Part shown: positions 9,170-17,878 of the stretch, piece by piece | Numbering within the stretch: position 1 is the first letter of the stretch | Layout: each line of letters begins with the position of its first letter | NCBI GenBank assembly: GCA_022821965.1 | Contig: JAJECN010000015.1 | Span: forward strand, 242,785 to 306,784 | Source: Candidatus Poribacteria bacterium | GTDB taxonomy: Bacteria; Poribacteria; WGA-4E; WGA-3G | Length of the DNA stretch: 64,000 nucleotides | Direction: 5' to 3' | The notes under the pieces: generated by a model | Seen by the model: only the letters and a program-made list of their open reading frames with translations | Told to the model about the DNA's origin: nothing | Database searches by the model: none | Position numbers and translations under genes: made by a program

Positions 9170-11035
9170 ATGGAAACACGAAAACTCACGATGGGACAAG
9201 CCATCGTCCAATTTCTTCAACAACAATATGTTGAACGAGACGGGAACGAAACCCAATTTTTCGCCGGTATGTTCGGGATCTTCGGTCACGGAAACGTTGC
9301 CGGTATCGGACAGGCGTTACATCAGTATTCCGATTCCTTCCGTTTCTATCAGACTCGGAACGAGCAATCAATGGTGCACACAGCTGCCGCATTTGCCAAG
9401 ATGAGCAATCGCTTGCGAACTTTCGCCTGTACGAGTTCTATCGGACCAGGCGCGACGAATATGATTACTGGTGCAGCGGGGGCAACAATTAACCGCATAC
9501 CCGTCCTCTTACTACCGGGTGACATTTTCTCCACCCGTTTAGTTGCTCCAGTTTTACAACAACTGGAGTCTCCGAGTTCACAAGATTACTCGGTGAACGA
9601 TTGCTTCAAGCCAATCTCACGTTATTGGGATCGGATCAATCGGCCAGAACAGATAATCACTGCCCTGCCAGAAGCGATGCGGGTGCTGACATCACAGGCA
9701 GAAACAGGGACTGTAACTTTAGCACTTCCCCAAGATGTACAAGCTGAGGCGTTCGATTATCCCACACAACTGTTTGAAAAGCGCGTTTATACTATATCTC
9801 GTTCTCGTGCTGACGCAGATTTGTTTAACCGGGCAGTCGCATGGATTCGTGAAAGTGAACGTCCGTTAATCATCGCTGGTGGTGGCGTTATCTATAGCGA
9901 AGCCACAGCGCAACTTGCTCAGTTTGTGGAACAAACCGGCATTCCTGTCGGTGAAACCTTCGCTGGAAAAGGTTCGCTGTCATACAACCATCCGCAGAAT
10001 CTCGGCGCAATAGGCGCGACCGGAACACCAGGAGCGAACATTACCGCACGGGAGGCGGATTTGGTGATCGCAATCGGCACGCGCTTGAGCGATTTTACAA
10101 CTGCTTCTAAAACGGCTTTCCAAAACCCGAACGTCCGTTTCATCAATATCAACGTCGCTGAGTTTGATGCGTTTAAACATGCGGCTTTACCATTAGTCGC
10201 AGATGCACGTGTCACCCTTGAAGAACTTGCTGTCGCTATAGGAGACTACCGCGTTGACGCAACCTATGCCTCGCAAATTGAGAAATATCGGGACGAATGG
10301 GAAGAAGAGGTGGATCGACTCTATCATCTTGGACATACACCCTTGCCAAGCCAAAGTGAAGTGATTGGTGTGGTGAACGAATTTTCGCGTCCTGAAGATG
10401 TCATGGTCTGCGCCGCGGGCAGCCTACCCGGCGACTTGCACAAGTTGTGGCGAACCCGTAATCCGAAGCAGTACCACTTGGAATATGGATACTCATGCAT
10501 GGGCTACGAAATCGCTGGCGGCTTAGGCATCAAAATGGCTGATCCAAGTCGTGATGTCTATGTCATGGTAGGTGACGGTTCATACTTGATGCTGGCACAG
10601 GAAATCATCACGTCAATTCAGGAAGGTTACAAACTAATTGTCGTGCTCGTGAACAACGAGGGGCATAGCAGCATTGGCGGATTGTCTCGGGCGACCGGTG
10701 CCCAAGGCTTCGCTACCCGTTTTCGCTATCGCGATGAAAAAAGCGGTGAACTTGAAGGCGACTTTTTACCAGTAGATCTCGCCGCGAATGCCACAAGTCT
10801 CGGTGCCAAAGTAATTGAAGCGACAACCTTGCAAAGTTTGAAAGCCGGCCTGCATGAGGCACGCGAAGCAGCACACACAACCGTCGTGAAGATTGACGTA
10901 GACTACTACCAAGGCGTTCCGCGCTACGAATCTTGGTGGGATGTGCCTATCGCGGAAGTCTCTGAGGTAGACACGGCACAGGAGGCGTACGAAGAGTACC
11001 AATCGGACAAGAAGAAAGAACGTTACTTCCTCTAA
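9170..11035 (+). CDS. iolD: 3D-(3,5/4)-trihydroxycyclohexane-1,2-dione acylhydrolase
   Basis: This ThDP-dependent enzyme opens the inositol-derived diketone ring to give 5-deoxy-glucuronate. Starting at the ATG at 9170 gives 621 residues, the usual IolD length; the upstream in-frame start at 9038 would add 44 unrelated residues overlapping iolC. Seen are the N-terminal pyrimidine-binding domain (GHGNVAGIGQAL, then the Glu in TRNEQSM), a central domain, and the C-terminal ThDP motif beginning GDGSYLMLAQE and ending with VNNEGHSSIG. It follows iolC on the same strand with a gap of about 125 bp. Confidence 0.93.
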   Translation: METRKLTMGQAIVQFLQQQYVERDGNETQFFAGMFGIFGHGNVAGIGQALHQYSDSFRFYQTRNEQSMVHTAAAFAKMSNRLRTFACTSSIGPGATNMITGAAGATINRIPVLLLPGDIFSTRLVAPVLQQLESPSSQDYSVNDCFKPISRYWDRINRPEQIITALPEAMRVLTSQAETGTVTLALPQDVQAEAFDYPTQLFEKRVYTISRSRADADLFNRAVAWIRESERPLIIAGGGVIYSEATAQLAQFVEQTGIPVGETFAGKGSLSYNHPQNLGAIGATGTPGANITAREADLVIAIGTRLSDFTTASKTAFQNPNVRFININVAEFDAFKHAALPLVADARVTLEELAVAIGDYRVDATYASQIEKYRDEWEEEVDRLYHLGHTPLPSQSEVIGVVNEFSRPEDVMVCAAGSLPGDLHKLWRTRNPKQYHLEYGYSCMGYEIAGGLGIKMADPSRDVYVMVGDGSYLMLAQEIITSIQEGYKLIVVLVNNEGHSSIGGLSRATGAQGFATRFRYRDEKSGELEGDFLPVDLAANATSLGAKVIEATTLQSLKAGLHEAREAAHTTVVKIDVDYYQGVPRYESWWDVPIAEVSEVDTAQEAYEEYQSDKKKERYFL

Positions 11036-11061
11036 TCAATTTTGTGAACGAGAGGTAAGCC

Positions 11062-11301
11062 ATGAGAGCATCAGAACTTTTAGCGAAAGTCAAATCGAGG
11101 GAAGCCATTCCCTGCGGTTCATGTGATGAGAAAATCCCAGCGGATGACATCTTAGGGTTTGTGTTTAAGTTGGGGAAACTCGCACCGCGCATGGAGAATG
11201 CAAATGTCGGCGACATCACCTGTGTCGGATGTCAAACCGCAGACCCAGATATCAAAATCACGCCTCGTGGTCCAGATATTAAATTCTTCCGTGGGGACTA
11301 A
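11062..11301 (+). CDS. small four-cysteine protein, possible zinc ribbon
   Basis: This 79-residue protein has a good ribosome site (GAGAGGT) 26 bp after iolD. It has two Cys pairs, CGSC near residue 18 and CVGC near residue 54, spaced as in a small zinc ribbon. I do not recognise the family. Its position at the end of the iol run suggests co-expression, but no function can be stated. The clear Shine-Dalgarno site and the paired cysteines argue that it is real. Confidence 0.6.
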   Translation: MRASELLAKVKSREAIPCGSCDEKIPADDILGFVFKLGKLAPRMENANVGDITCVGCQTADPDIKITPRGPDIKFFRGD

Positions 11302-11424
11302 CCTGTAGGGGCGGATAATCCTATTCGCCCATACTCCAATATCAGGGTCATTTAGTTTTCTCTTTTGTAGCGTAAATTTTTAGTTTGCGCCCTATACACG
11401 CACAGACTAACAGTCTATGCTACA
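11302..11424. repeat. intergenic repeat segment (family B copy 2 and a GC-rich hairpin)
   Basis: The gap holds two elements. First is a GTAGGGGCG...CGCCC hairpin near 11306-11330, resembling the one at 22606-22629. Second is a 59-bp element at 11366-11424 starting TGTAGC and ending with its inverse GCTACA. Its first 25 bp match 676-700. No gene is seen in this stretch. Confidence 0.55.
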
Positions 11425-11463
11425 AGGGTTCTCAGTATACAGGCAGCAGGGCAGCTATTGAAA

Positions 11464-12249
11464 ATGAGTTCCCAAACTATAAAACTAAATAGTCCTGACT
11501 CCAATATGTCCGAATACATTGTTGGCAGAAACCCAGTTATAGAGCACCTACAGCACGAGGCTCAAGAGATAGAAAAAATCTGGATTGCTGAAGGCACAAC
11601 CCATTCCCGTATTCGCCGTATTATTGCAATGGCAGGAGAAGCAGGGGTCCCTATAAAACGCTGCACCCGACGCGAGTTGGATAGGATCGAGCCCTCTTTA
11701 CCACATCAAGGGGTCATTGCCCTCGTCAACCCGACGCGCTATAACGACTTGCAATCAATACTCGCGAAAATAGAGCGCAGTAAGCACAACGCGCTGTTGG
11801 TTATGTTAGACAACATTCAAGACCCCAGGAACCTTGGGGCGATCCTCCGGACTGCCGATGCCGTGAATGCTGATGCTGTTCTCATCCCAAAAAACCGTGC
11901 TGCTGGTATTACACCCGCTGTGCACAAAGCATCAGCAGGCGCATCCACACATATCCCCATCGTTAGAGTGACAAACGTTGCGCACACCTTAGACACGCTT
12001 AAAAACGCTGGTATCTGGGTTGCTGGTGCTGCTACCGGGGATGCCTCTGGTCCGTATACAGATGCGGATTTTCGGGTGCCGTTGTGCCTTGTCTTAGGAA
12101 GTGAAGGTAAAGGCATTCGGCGGTTAGTCAAGCAAAAGTGCGACTATCTTGTTTATTTACCGATGTTAGGAAAGATTGAATCCCTCAACGTGTCAGTCGC
12201 TGCCGGTGTTCTGTTATACGAAGTGATCCGACAACGGGGTGAGTCTTAA
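11464..12249 (+). CDS. rlmB: 23S rRNA (guanosine-2'-O-)-methyltransferase, TrmH/SpoU family
   Basis: The protein has the RlmB architecture: an N-terminal substrate-binding domain (VGRNPVIEHL; HSRIRRI) and a C-terminal SpoU/TrmH knot. The knot shows LDNIQDPRNLGAILRTADA, then LVLGSEGKGIRRLV and the final SLNVSVAAGVLLYE. It methylates the ribose of G2251 in 23S rRNA in E. coli; some family members act on other sites. I use the ATG at 11464 (261 residues); the core similarity begins at the Met at 11506, so that start is also possible. No strong Shine-Dalgarno site is seen for either. Confidence 0.88.
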   Translation: MSSQTIKLNSPDSNMSEYIVGRNPVIEHLQHEAQEIEKIWIAEGTTHSRIRRIIAMAGEAGVPIKRCTRRELDRIEPSLPHQGVIALVNPTRYNDLQSILAKIERSKHNALLVMLDNIQDPRNLGAILRTADAVNADAVLIPKNRAAGITPAVHKASAGASTHIPIVRVTNVAHTLDTLKNAGIWVAGAATGDASGPYTDADFRVPLCLVLGSEGKGIRRLVKQKCDYLVYLPMLGKIESLNVSVAAGVLLYEVIRQRGES

Positions 12250-12260
12250 ATCCTCGTCTG

Positions 12261-13004
12261 TCAAATGAGATTTTCCTCTTTCAGACTCACAAAAATCCCG
12301 TCGCCAATGATGATGTGATCCAGCACCTTAATCCCAATCTGATTTCCAGCCTCAATCAACTGCTTTGTCGCTCGAATATCCTCTTGACTCGGTTGTGGGT
12401 CGCCAGAAGGATGATTGTGCACAAGGACGATTGAGTTCGCTGACTCCTCAATTGCAAATCGGAAGATTTCGCGTGGGTGGAAAACACTCGCGTTTAGAGT
12501 GCCTTCAAAAACTGTTCCTTCTGACAATCTTTTCCCCCAAGTCAAATCGCCGCCCAGGTCACCAGCGACACCTTTGGTTGTTACACCACCTTTGGTATCA
12601 AGGCACAAGACACAAACGATTTCTTTTTGCAGGTACCGCATTTTAGACATCATCAGGTCTGCAACATCAGCTGGAGATGTAATCTTGTCGCGATCGGCGT
12701 GGAAACGTGCTAACCGTTTTCCGAGTTCAAACGCCGCGACGATCTGTGCTGCCTTCGCTTCACCAACGCCTTTAATTTTCTCAAATTGCTTGAGTCTGTT
12801 ATCAGCCATCCGCTTCAAATCGCCTTCAAACGCCGTGAGAATCTGTTCGCCAAGTTGAACAGCTGTCGTCCCTTTGAAGCCACTTTTGAGAATGAGTGCT
12901 AAGAGATCGGAGTCTCTCAGACTCTCCGGTCCATATTTACGGAGTCTTTCACGAGGACGTTCATCCTCGGGAAGATCCTTAATTCGAGGGTTCGCTTTGT
13001 ACAT
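12261..13004 (-). CDS. radC: RadC family JAB/MPN-domain protein
   Basis: The 247-residue protein has an N-terminal helix-hairpin-helix region (KGVGEAKAAQIVAAFELGKR) and a C-terminal JAMM metalloprotein motif, LVHNHPSGDPQPSQED. That is the RadC signature. The biological role remains unclear despite the name. The ORF extends upstream through a TTG at 13547, but that part only reads antisense to the STAS gene. The ATG at 13004, preceded by AGAAAGGA, is the convincing start. It converges with rlmB. Confidence 0.93.
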   Translation of the reverse strand: MYKANPRIKDLPEDERPRERLRKYGPESLRDSDLLALILKSGFKGTTAVQLGEQILTAFEGDLKRMADNRLKQFEKIKGVGEAKAAQIVAAFELGKRLARFHADRDKITSPADVADLMMSKMRYLQKEIVCVLCLDTKGGVTTKGVAGDLGGDLTWGKRLSEGTVFEGTLNASVFHPREIFRFAIEESANSIVLVHNHPSGDPQPSQEDIRATKQLIEAGNQIGIKVLDHIIIGDGIFVSLKEENLI

Positions 13005-13200
13005 TGTTTTCCTTTCTGGTAATATAAAGTCGCCACTATTATATTCTGTTTTGGTGTTAAAAACAAGCAAAATCTGACGGCATGAGCGTCTAAAGTTTTT
13101 GTGTGCAATCCGTGTAATCAGAAATTCAGACAAAAAAGGATAATCTGTCCCAATCCTAACGCTTGACAAGATATTTGTGCACTTGCATCTAAATTGGATA

Positions 13201-13229
13201 TTGACAAATAGTTTGAAATAGTGTAGAAT
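13201..13229 (+). promoter_or_regulatory. sigma70-type promoter for the STAS gene
   Basis: TTGACA at 13201-13206 and TAGAAT at 13224-13229 are separated by 17 bp. They lie about 60 bp ahead of the STAS gene ATG at 13291, between divergent radC and the signalling block. Confidence 0.7.
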
Positions 13230-13290
13230 TTTAAAAAAGCGGGTTGACATTAACATTTCAGTTTCTAAGCAAACGAAGAAGGAGAGAATC

Positions 13291-13638
13291 ATGGCAACTA
13301 CGATTCGCCAGAGAGATGGTGTTGCGATTTTGGAACCGAGTGGGAAAATAATGGGAGCTTCAGTATCCGAATTACGAGAAGCAATCACTTCACAGATAGA
13401 TGCTTCCGAAGCACCACGCATCCTCATTAATTTTGACCGGGTCAATATGATGGACAGTTCTGGTCTCGGTACGCTAATGGGTGCCCATGTCGCTGCAACG
13501 CGAAAGAAAGGTCGTATCGGGGTCATCAACGTCGGAACAAATATCAAAAACCTGATAGTTCGTAGCCGACTCGTCAGTATCTTTGAACACTTCGATACCG
13601 AGGATGCTGCAATTTCGGCACTGTCAAACGAAGGTTAA
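13291..13638 (+). CDS. STAS-domain anti-anti-sigma factor
   Basis: The 115-residue single STAS domain is of the SpoIIAA/RsbV type that binds a RsbW-like kinase when unphosphorylated. The phosphorylatable Ser lies in VNMMDSSGLGTLM near residue 55. The ribosome site is GAAGGAGAG. A clean promoter lies upstream. It is a close paralogue of the STAS protein at 28857-29207: both share the pattern ILEPxGKIxGxxxSELRE, and both end with IKNL..SRLV.IFEHF.(T/S)ED.AISAL. It opens the signalling block that also encodes an RsbU-like phosphatase. Confidence 0.92.
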   Translation: MATTIRQRDGVAILEPSGKIMGASVSELREAITSQIDASEAPRILINFDRVNMMDSSGLGTLMGAHVAATRKKGRIGVINVGTNIKNLIVRSRLVSIFEHFDTEDAAISALSNEG

Positions 13639-13698
13639 GTGTTGTGATCGGGAAACCCACCTAACAATTAAAATGGGCAGTAGCGTTAGGAGTATACT

Positions 13699-14049
13699 AT
13701 GCCAATCACCGTGTCTGAGAAGGAAGGGATCGTTATTTTCAGGCTGAGCGGTAGGATTATCACCCCAGGTGTCAAGGAGTTTTCGGAAACTATAGAAGAC
13801 GCACTTGGCGGTGATGCCTCACCTCCGAAACTACTCTTTGACTTTAAAGAAGTAACTGGGATGGATAGTTCCGGGCTCGGCGCACTCATGAAAATCTATT
13901 CCGATATCCATCCGCGTGGCGGGCAGATAGCAGTGATTAATGTAAACAAGCATGTCAAAAATCTCATTGTCATGGCGCGATTAATCACCGTTTTCAAAAG
14001 TTTTGAAAGCGAAGAGGATGCTGTTGCTGCCTTGCTACAGCACCCCTAA
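13699..14049 (+). CDS. STAS-domain anti-anti-sigma factor
   Basis: The second single STAS domain protein has 116 residues, with the Ser site in EVTGMDSSGLGALM and the family end HVKNLIVMARLITVFKSF. It is more diverged than the first, so the two copies may serve different anti-sigma partners. The Shine-Dalgarno site TTAGGAG lies just upstream of the ATG. It sits 60 bp after the previous STAS gene on the same strand. Confidence 0.92.
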   Translation: MPITVSEKEGIVIFRLSGRIITPGVKEFSETIEDALGGDASPPKLLFDFKEVTGMDSSGLGALMKIYSDIHPRGGQIAVINVNKHVKNLIVMARLITVFKSFESEEDAVAALLQHP

Positions 14050-14154
14050 TGAGATTCAGGCTAACTTCAGTTTTGTTGTAGCGCAGGCAGTCTTACGAAT
14101 ATCGGAAACTTGTGGGGAACGTCCTACTGCCTTGCGCTTATAAGGGGATGTCTC

Positions 14155-14916
14155 ATGATAAAAAATATCCTCGTTGCCATCGGCGATACGGATTATGAAA
14201 AAAATGCCTTTGAATATGCTGGACAATTGGCGGTGCTTTTAGGAACGCACTTGTCGTGTGTTTTCTTCCAAGACAGCCAGCACGGCGGAAACGCTGATGT
14301 CGCAGCGACTGTTCTACGTCGGACAGAAGCGGAATGTTCGCTCTACGATTTTTTGGACTACCACGTTGAGGCTGTCGCTGGTAACCCACGACAGATGATC
14401 TGCGAAAAAGCGCACTCCGCTGATCTCGTTGTTGTCGGGCTCCCTGAAGATATAAGGAAACGTCGCCTTAAGCTTATTCAGAACCAAATTGACGATGTAC
14501 TCTTGCATATCACGAGACCTATTATTGTGGTGCACGAACAATGCACACTACTGCGGAAGATTCTCGCTGTCCATCACGGCGACACTTATTCTGACCATGC
14601 CTTAGGGATTGTCGCCGAAATCGGTGAATTGACAAAAGCTGGGATTCTTGGACTTGCCCTTTCAAGCACACAGCCTGAAGCAACGCAGATTCAGCAACAG
14701 ATGGAAGCCTACTTGAAATATTATGACGTTCAAGCCGATTTCCTTACGGCTCGCGGCTTTACAGTAGCAAATATCTTAGAGAACGCAGAAGAAAATGACT
14801 GTGATCTCATCGCGCTGAGCGCAAGTCATCACGGAAGATTATATGAACTCGTTTTCCAAAGCACCACCCAAACCGTTGTAAAATTAGCAAGTCGGGCAGT
14901 ACTCGTGACAAAGTAA
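14155..14916 (+). CDS. universal stress protein-like protein
   Basis: The 253-residue protein starts MIKNILVAIGDTDYEKNAFEYAGQLA, typical of a UspA fold. A second half from about residue 140 (LRKILAVHHGDTYSDHALGIVAE) repeats the pattern, so it looks like a tandem Usp protein. The C-terminus (LIALSASHHGRLYELVFQSTT) keeps a degenerate version of the GxxGxxxxxxxGS nucleotide motif. The start at the internal ATG 14155 is preferred over 14110. It lies among stress-signalling genes, consistent with a general stress role (inference). Confidence 0.8.
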   Translation: MIKNILVAIGDTDYEKNAFEYAGQLAVLLGTHLSCVFFQDSQHGGNADVAATVLRRTEAECSLYDFLDYHVEAVAGNPRQMICEKAHSADLVVVGLPEDIRKRRLKLIQNQIDDVLLHITRPIIVVHEQCTLLRKILAVHHGDTYSDHALGIVAEIGELTKAGILGLALSSTQPEATQIQQQMEAYLKYYDVQADFLTARGFTVANILENAEENDCDLIALSASHHGRLYELVFQSTTQTVVKLASRAVLVTK

Positions 14917-14967
14917 AACTGCCCAACGCATAAAGGTGCTCCTACCTCGCACCGGGTGGAGGTAAAT

Positions 14968-17301
14968 ATGGAACCTAAGGATGAAGTTCGCAAACATATA
15001 TTAACGGATGAAATTGTTGATCCTAACTGTTTTTTGGAAATTTCCACGGATATGTTTGGGTGTATCAATTCTGATGGCAGCTTCGTTCCTCTCAATTCGG
15101 TATGGGAAGAAACTCTCGGATTTACCAAATTGGAACTCCAAAGTCCAGAATGGTACATGTTCGTACATCCGGCAGACCGGCAGGAAATGCACGCCGAGAT
15201 TGAGAAGGTAGAAACAGGAAAACACCCCACTGTTACCTTTGAGAGCCGATTTCAGTGCAAAGACGAGTCTTACAAGTGGTTAAGATGGCGTGTAACAAAG
15301 AATTCCAAAAAACAACGCTGTTACGTCGTCGTAACAGACATCACTCCGCAAAAGCGACTGGAAGCCAAGTTGAAAGAGAGTGAAACCCGCTTTCAGCAAT
15401 TGGCGGCGAAGCGCGCACAAGAGGGGGACCTGCTGCATACCCTCATGGAGAATACACCCGATCACATCTACTTCAAGGATATGGAGAGCCGGTTCATACG
15501 AATCAATCGTTCTTTGGCGGACAGGTTCGGTTTAAAAAATCCCGCGGAGGCAGTCAATAAAACGGATTTTGATTTCTTTACCCGTGAACATGCCCAACAA
15601 GCGTATCAGGATGAGCAAGATGTTATCCAATCTGGAAAACCAATCGAAGGCAAGCAGGAAAAAGAGACCTGGCCCAACGAACAGGATACGTGGGTATCAA
15701 CGACGAAAGTTCCAATTCGAGATAGAGATGGACGTATAAATGGAACATGCGGCATTTCACGCGACATAACTGAGTACTATCGCGCGCAACAAGCGGTTGG
15801 AGACTCTGAAGCGAACTGGCGTTCCCTTGTCGAAAGCGTACCCGACATCATCTCAACGATGACCCTTGACTATCGCCTCGAATTTATCAATAGACTCCCC
15901 CCCACCCTCGGATTGAAACCTCAAGACATCGTCGGAAAAAGTGTCTTTGAATTTCTCACTGAAGAGCATCATGACGGATTCAAGGAAGCCTGCGCCCAGG
16001 TAATCAAAACTGGCGAAGTTGCTACCTATGAAGTTCAAGGACTGATAAGTGGATATTGGTACGCATCCTGCATCGGTCCAATTCAACGCGATGGAGGATT
16101 GGTCGGGTTTGTGATGGCATCAACGAATATCACGGATCGAAAGCGCGCTGAAATTGAATTGCAGCACAGTGAAGAACGTTTTCGTCGGGCAGTCCTGAAC
16201 GCACCCCTACCTATCATGATTCATGCTGAGGATGGCGAAGTTTTACAAATTAGCCGGGCGTGGACAGAATTAACAGAGTACACCCTTGAAGATATACCTA
16301 CAGTTTCAAAATGGTTGGAGCAAGCGAATAATCAGGAAGCTGAGAAGATCAAAGCACATCTTGCGCAATTGTATAGTTCCACAGAACGCGTGGCAGAGGG
16401 CGAGTACGAAATTTTTACCAAGTCTGGTAAAAAGCAGATTTGGGAGTTTAGTTCATCGTTGCTTGGCGAACTTCCGGGTAAAAGACACTTGGGTATTAGT
16501 ATGGCACTCGATATTACAGAGCGAATAAAAACCCAAGAAGCGATGCAACGTGCCAAGGAAACCGCTGAATACGCAAGCCGCGCAAAAAGTGACTTCCTCG
16601 CAAATATGAGTCACGAATTGCGGACCCCCTTAAATGCAATTATTGGATTCGCTGAGATTCTGCGGGATGAACTCGTCGGGAGTATCAACGCTGAGCAGCG
16701 GGAATGTGTCAATGACATCCATATTAGTGGTCAACATCTACTTGAGATGATTAACGACATCCTCGACCTGTCAAAAATCGAGGCTGGAAAGATGGCACTA
16801 CAACTGGAAACATTCTCTATTGTTGAGGCGGTCGAGGAAGTGAACGCTATTATCACTGCGCTTGCTGTAAAGAAAGATTTGGATCTCACTTTGAACTATA
16901 ATCGGAACGGTATGGTTGAGGCGGACCGGGTTAAATTCAAACAGATCTTCTACAATTTACTCTCCAACGCAGTGAAATTCACACCAGAAGGCGGTAAGGT
17001 GGCAACGGAAGTAGAAGTTACCGACACAGAACTACGTGCCCAAGTTATTGATACCGGTATAGGTATCGCTGAGGAAGATCAGGCGAAACTCTTCGCTCCG
17101 TTCACACAGATTGATACGTCTAAATCTCGACGGTATGGCGGAACCGGGCTTGGGTTAGCATTGACACATAGACTCATTGAACTGCATGGCGGTGAAATTA
17201 GTGTGAAAAGCGAAGAAGGGAAAGGGAGCAATTTCGCTCTGAAAATTCCCTTACAACACTTAAAAAGCAAAGTCGGTACCGAATCTGATAAGGCGGCATA
17301 G
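14968..17301 (+). CDS. multi-PAS sensor histidine kinase
   Basis: The 777-residue kinase has about four PAS domains in its first 530 residues; recognisable pieces include VHPADRQEMHAEIEK, ENTPDHIYFKDMESRF and NAPLPIMIHAEDGEV. A HisKA domain with the phospho-accepting His in SHELRTPLNAIIGFAEIL follows. The C-terminal HATPase_c domain shows NLLSNAVKFTPEGG, DTGIGI and GGTGLGLALT. There is no transmembrane segment, so it should sense an internal signal. GGAGGT precedes the ATG at 14968; a GTG at 14956 is an alternative. It probably partners the CheY-like and RsbU-like genes downstream. Confidence 0.93.
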   Translation: MEPKDEVRKHILTDEIVDPNCFLEISTDMFGCINSDGSFVPLNSVWEETLGFTKLELQSPEWYMFVHPADRQEMHAEIEKVETGKHPTVTFESRFQCKDESYKWLRWRVTKNSKKQRCYVVVTDITPQKRLEAKLKESETRFQQLAAKRAQEGDLLHTLMENTPDHIYFKDMESRFIRINRSLADRFGLKNPAEAVNKTDFDFFTREHAQQAYQDEQDVIQSGKPIEGKQEKETWPNEQDTWVSTTKVPIRDRDGRINGTCGISRDITEYYRAQQAVGDSEANWRSLVESVPDIISTMTLDYRLEFINRLPPTLGLKPQDIVGKSVFEFLTEEHHDGFKEACAQVIKTGEVATYEVQGLISGYWYASCIGPIQRDGGLVGFVMASTNITDRKRAEIELQHSEERFRRAVLNAPLPIMIHAEDGEVLQISRAWTELTEYTLEDIPTVSKWLEQANNQEAEKIKAHLAQLYSSTERVAEGEYEIFTKSGKKQIWEFSSSLLGELPGKRHLGISMALDITERIKTQEAMQRAKETAEYASRAKSDFLANMSHELRTPLNAIIGFAEILRDELVGSINAEQRECVNDIHISGQHLLEMINDILDLSKIEAGKMALQLETFSIVEAVEEVNAIITALAVKKDLDLTLNYNRNGMVEADRVKFKQIFYNLLSNAVKFTPEGGKVATEVEVTDTELRAQVIDTGIGIAEEDQAKLFAPFTQIDTSKSRRYGGTGLGLALTHRLIELHGGEISVKSEEGKGSNFALKIPLQHLKSKVGTESDKAA

Positions 17302-17320
17302 AGAAACCGCAGCCGCTTCG

Positions 17321-17345
17321 CTGGCGAGGTTTGTAACCTCGCCAG
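17321..17345. repeat. palindromic repeat, family A copy 1
   Basis: A perfect 11-bp inverted repeat with a 3-bp loop (arm CTGGCGAGGTT) lies just after the histidine kinase stop. The same palindrome recurs at 25476-25496, 41278-41298 and 41348-41379, always between genes. Confidence 0.75.
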
Positions 17346-17440
17346 CTGCACGTAATATGTAGGGATTCATTGAAAATTGCGTAAGTCCTAAGTATATTCC
17401 GTCCTACTTTAAAATTGCTGGCTTGAACAAAGGACGACCC

Positions 17441-17878
17441 GTGAAAACTGAAAACCCACTTCCACTCGAAGCACAGGCAGAACCCCCAAAGCGTATCTTG
17501 GTGATTGAAGACCAGGAGTTGAACCGTAAAGTTGTTCGGATAGTCCTGCAATCAAAAGGATATACAGTGGTGGAGGCGACTGACGCTGTGGAAGCGATCG
17601 CCAGTTTAGAAAAAGCAATCCCGCAACTCATTCTTATGGATATTGCTTTACCCGGACAAAGCGGTGAAGATCTAACGAGACGGATTAAAGCCAATCTGGC
17701 GTGGGTACATATACCGATTATCGCCCTAACAGCTGCAGCGATGTCTGGCGACAAGGAACGTATCCTCAAGGCAGGCTGCGACGATTATCTTAGCAAGCCT
17801 ATTGACATTAAGGTTCTGGTGGAGTGTGTAGAAACTCACATCAAAGGACAGAGACATGAACACGGAAGCAACTCCTGA
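17441..17878 (+). CDS. single-domain response regulator (CheY/DivK-like)
   Basis: A receiver domain with the conserved acidic pair in VIEDQELN, the phospho-acceptor Asp in LILMDIALPG, Thr in ALTAAAM and Lys in YLSKPIDIK. There is no output domain. The LSKP ending and ALTA motif resemble DivK-like regulators. I use the GTG at 17441, preceded by AAAGGA (145 residues); a TTG at 17423 is in frame. It overlaps the next gene by 23 bp, so the two are translationally coupled, and the histidine kinase is immediately upstream. Confidence 0.88.
   Translation: MKTENPLPLEAQAEPPKRILVIEDQELNRKVVRIVLQSKGYTVVEATDAVEAIASLEKAIPQLILMDIALPGQSGEDLTRRIKANLAWVHIPIIALTAAAMSGDKERILKAGCDDYLSKPIDIKVLVECVETHIKGQRHEHGSNS

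Noticed and set aside
13005-13547. A 181-codon upstream extension of radC
   Set aside because: It is antisense to the STAS gene, starts with TTG and has no RadC similarity; the ATG at 13004 has a proper ribosome site.
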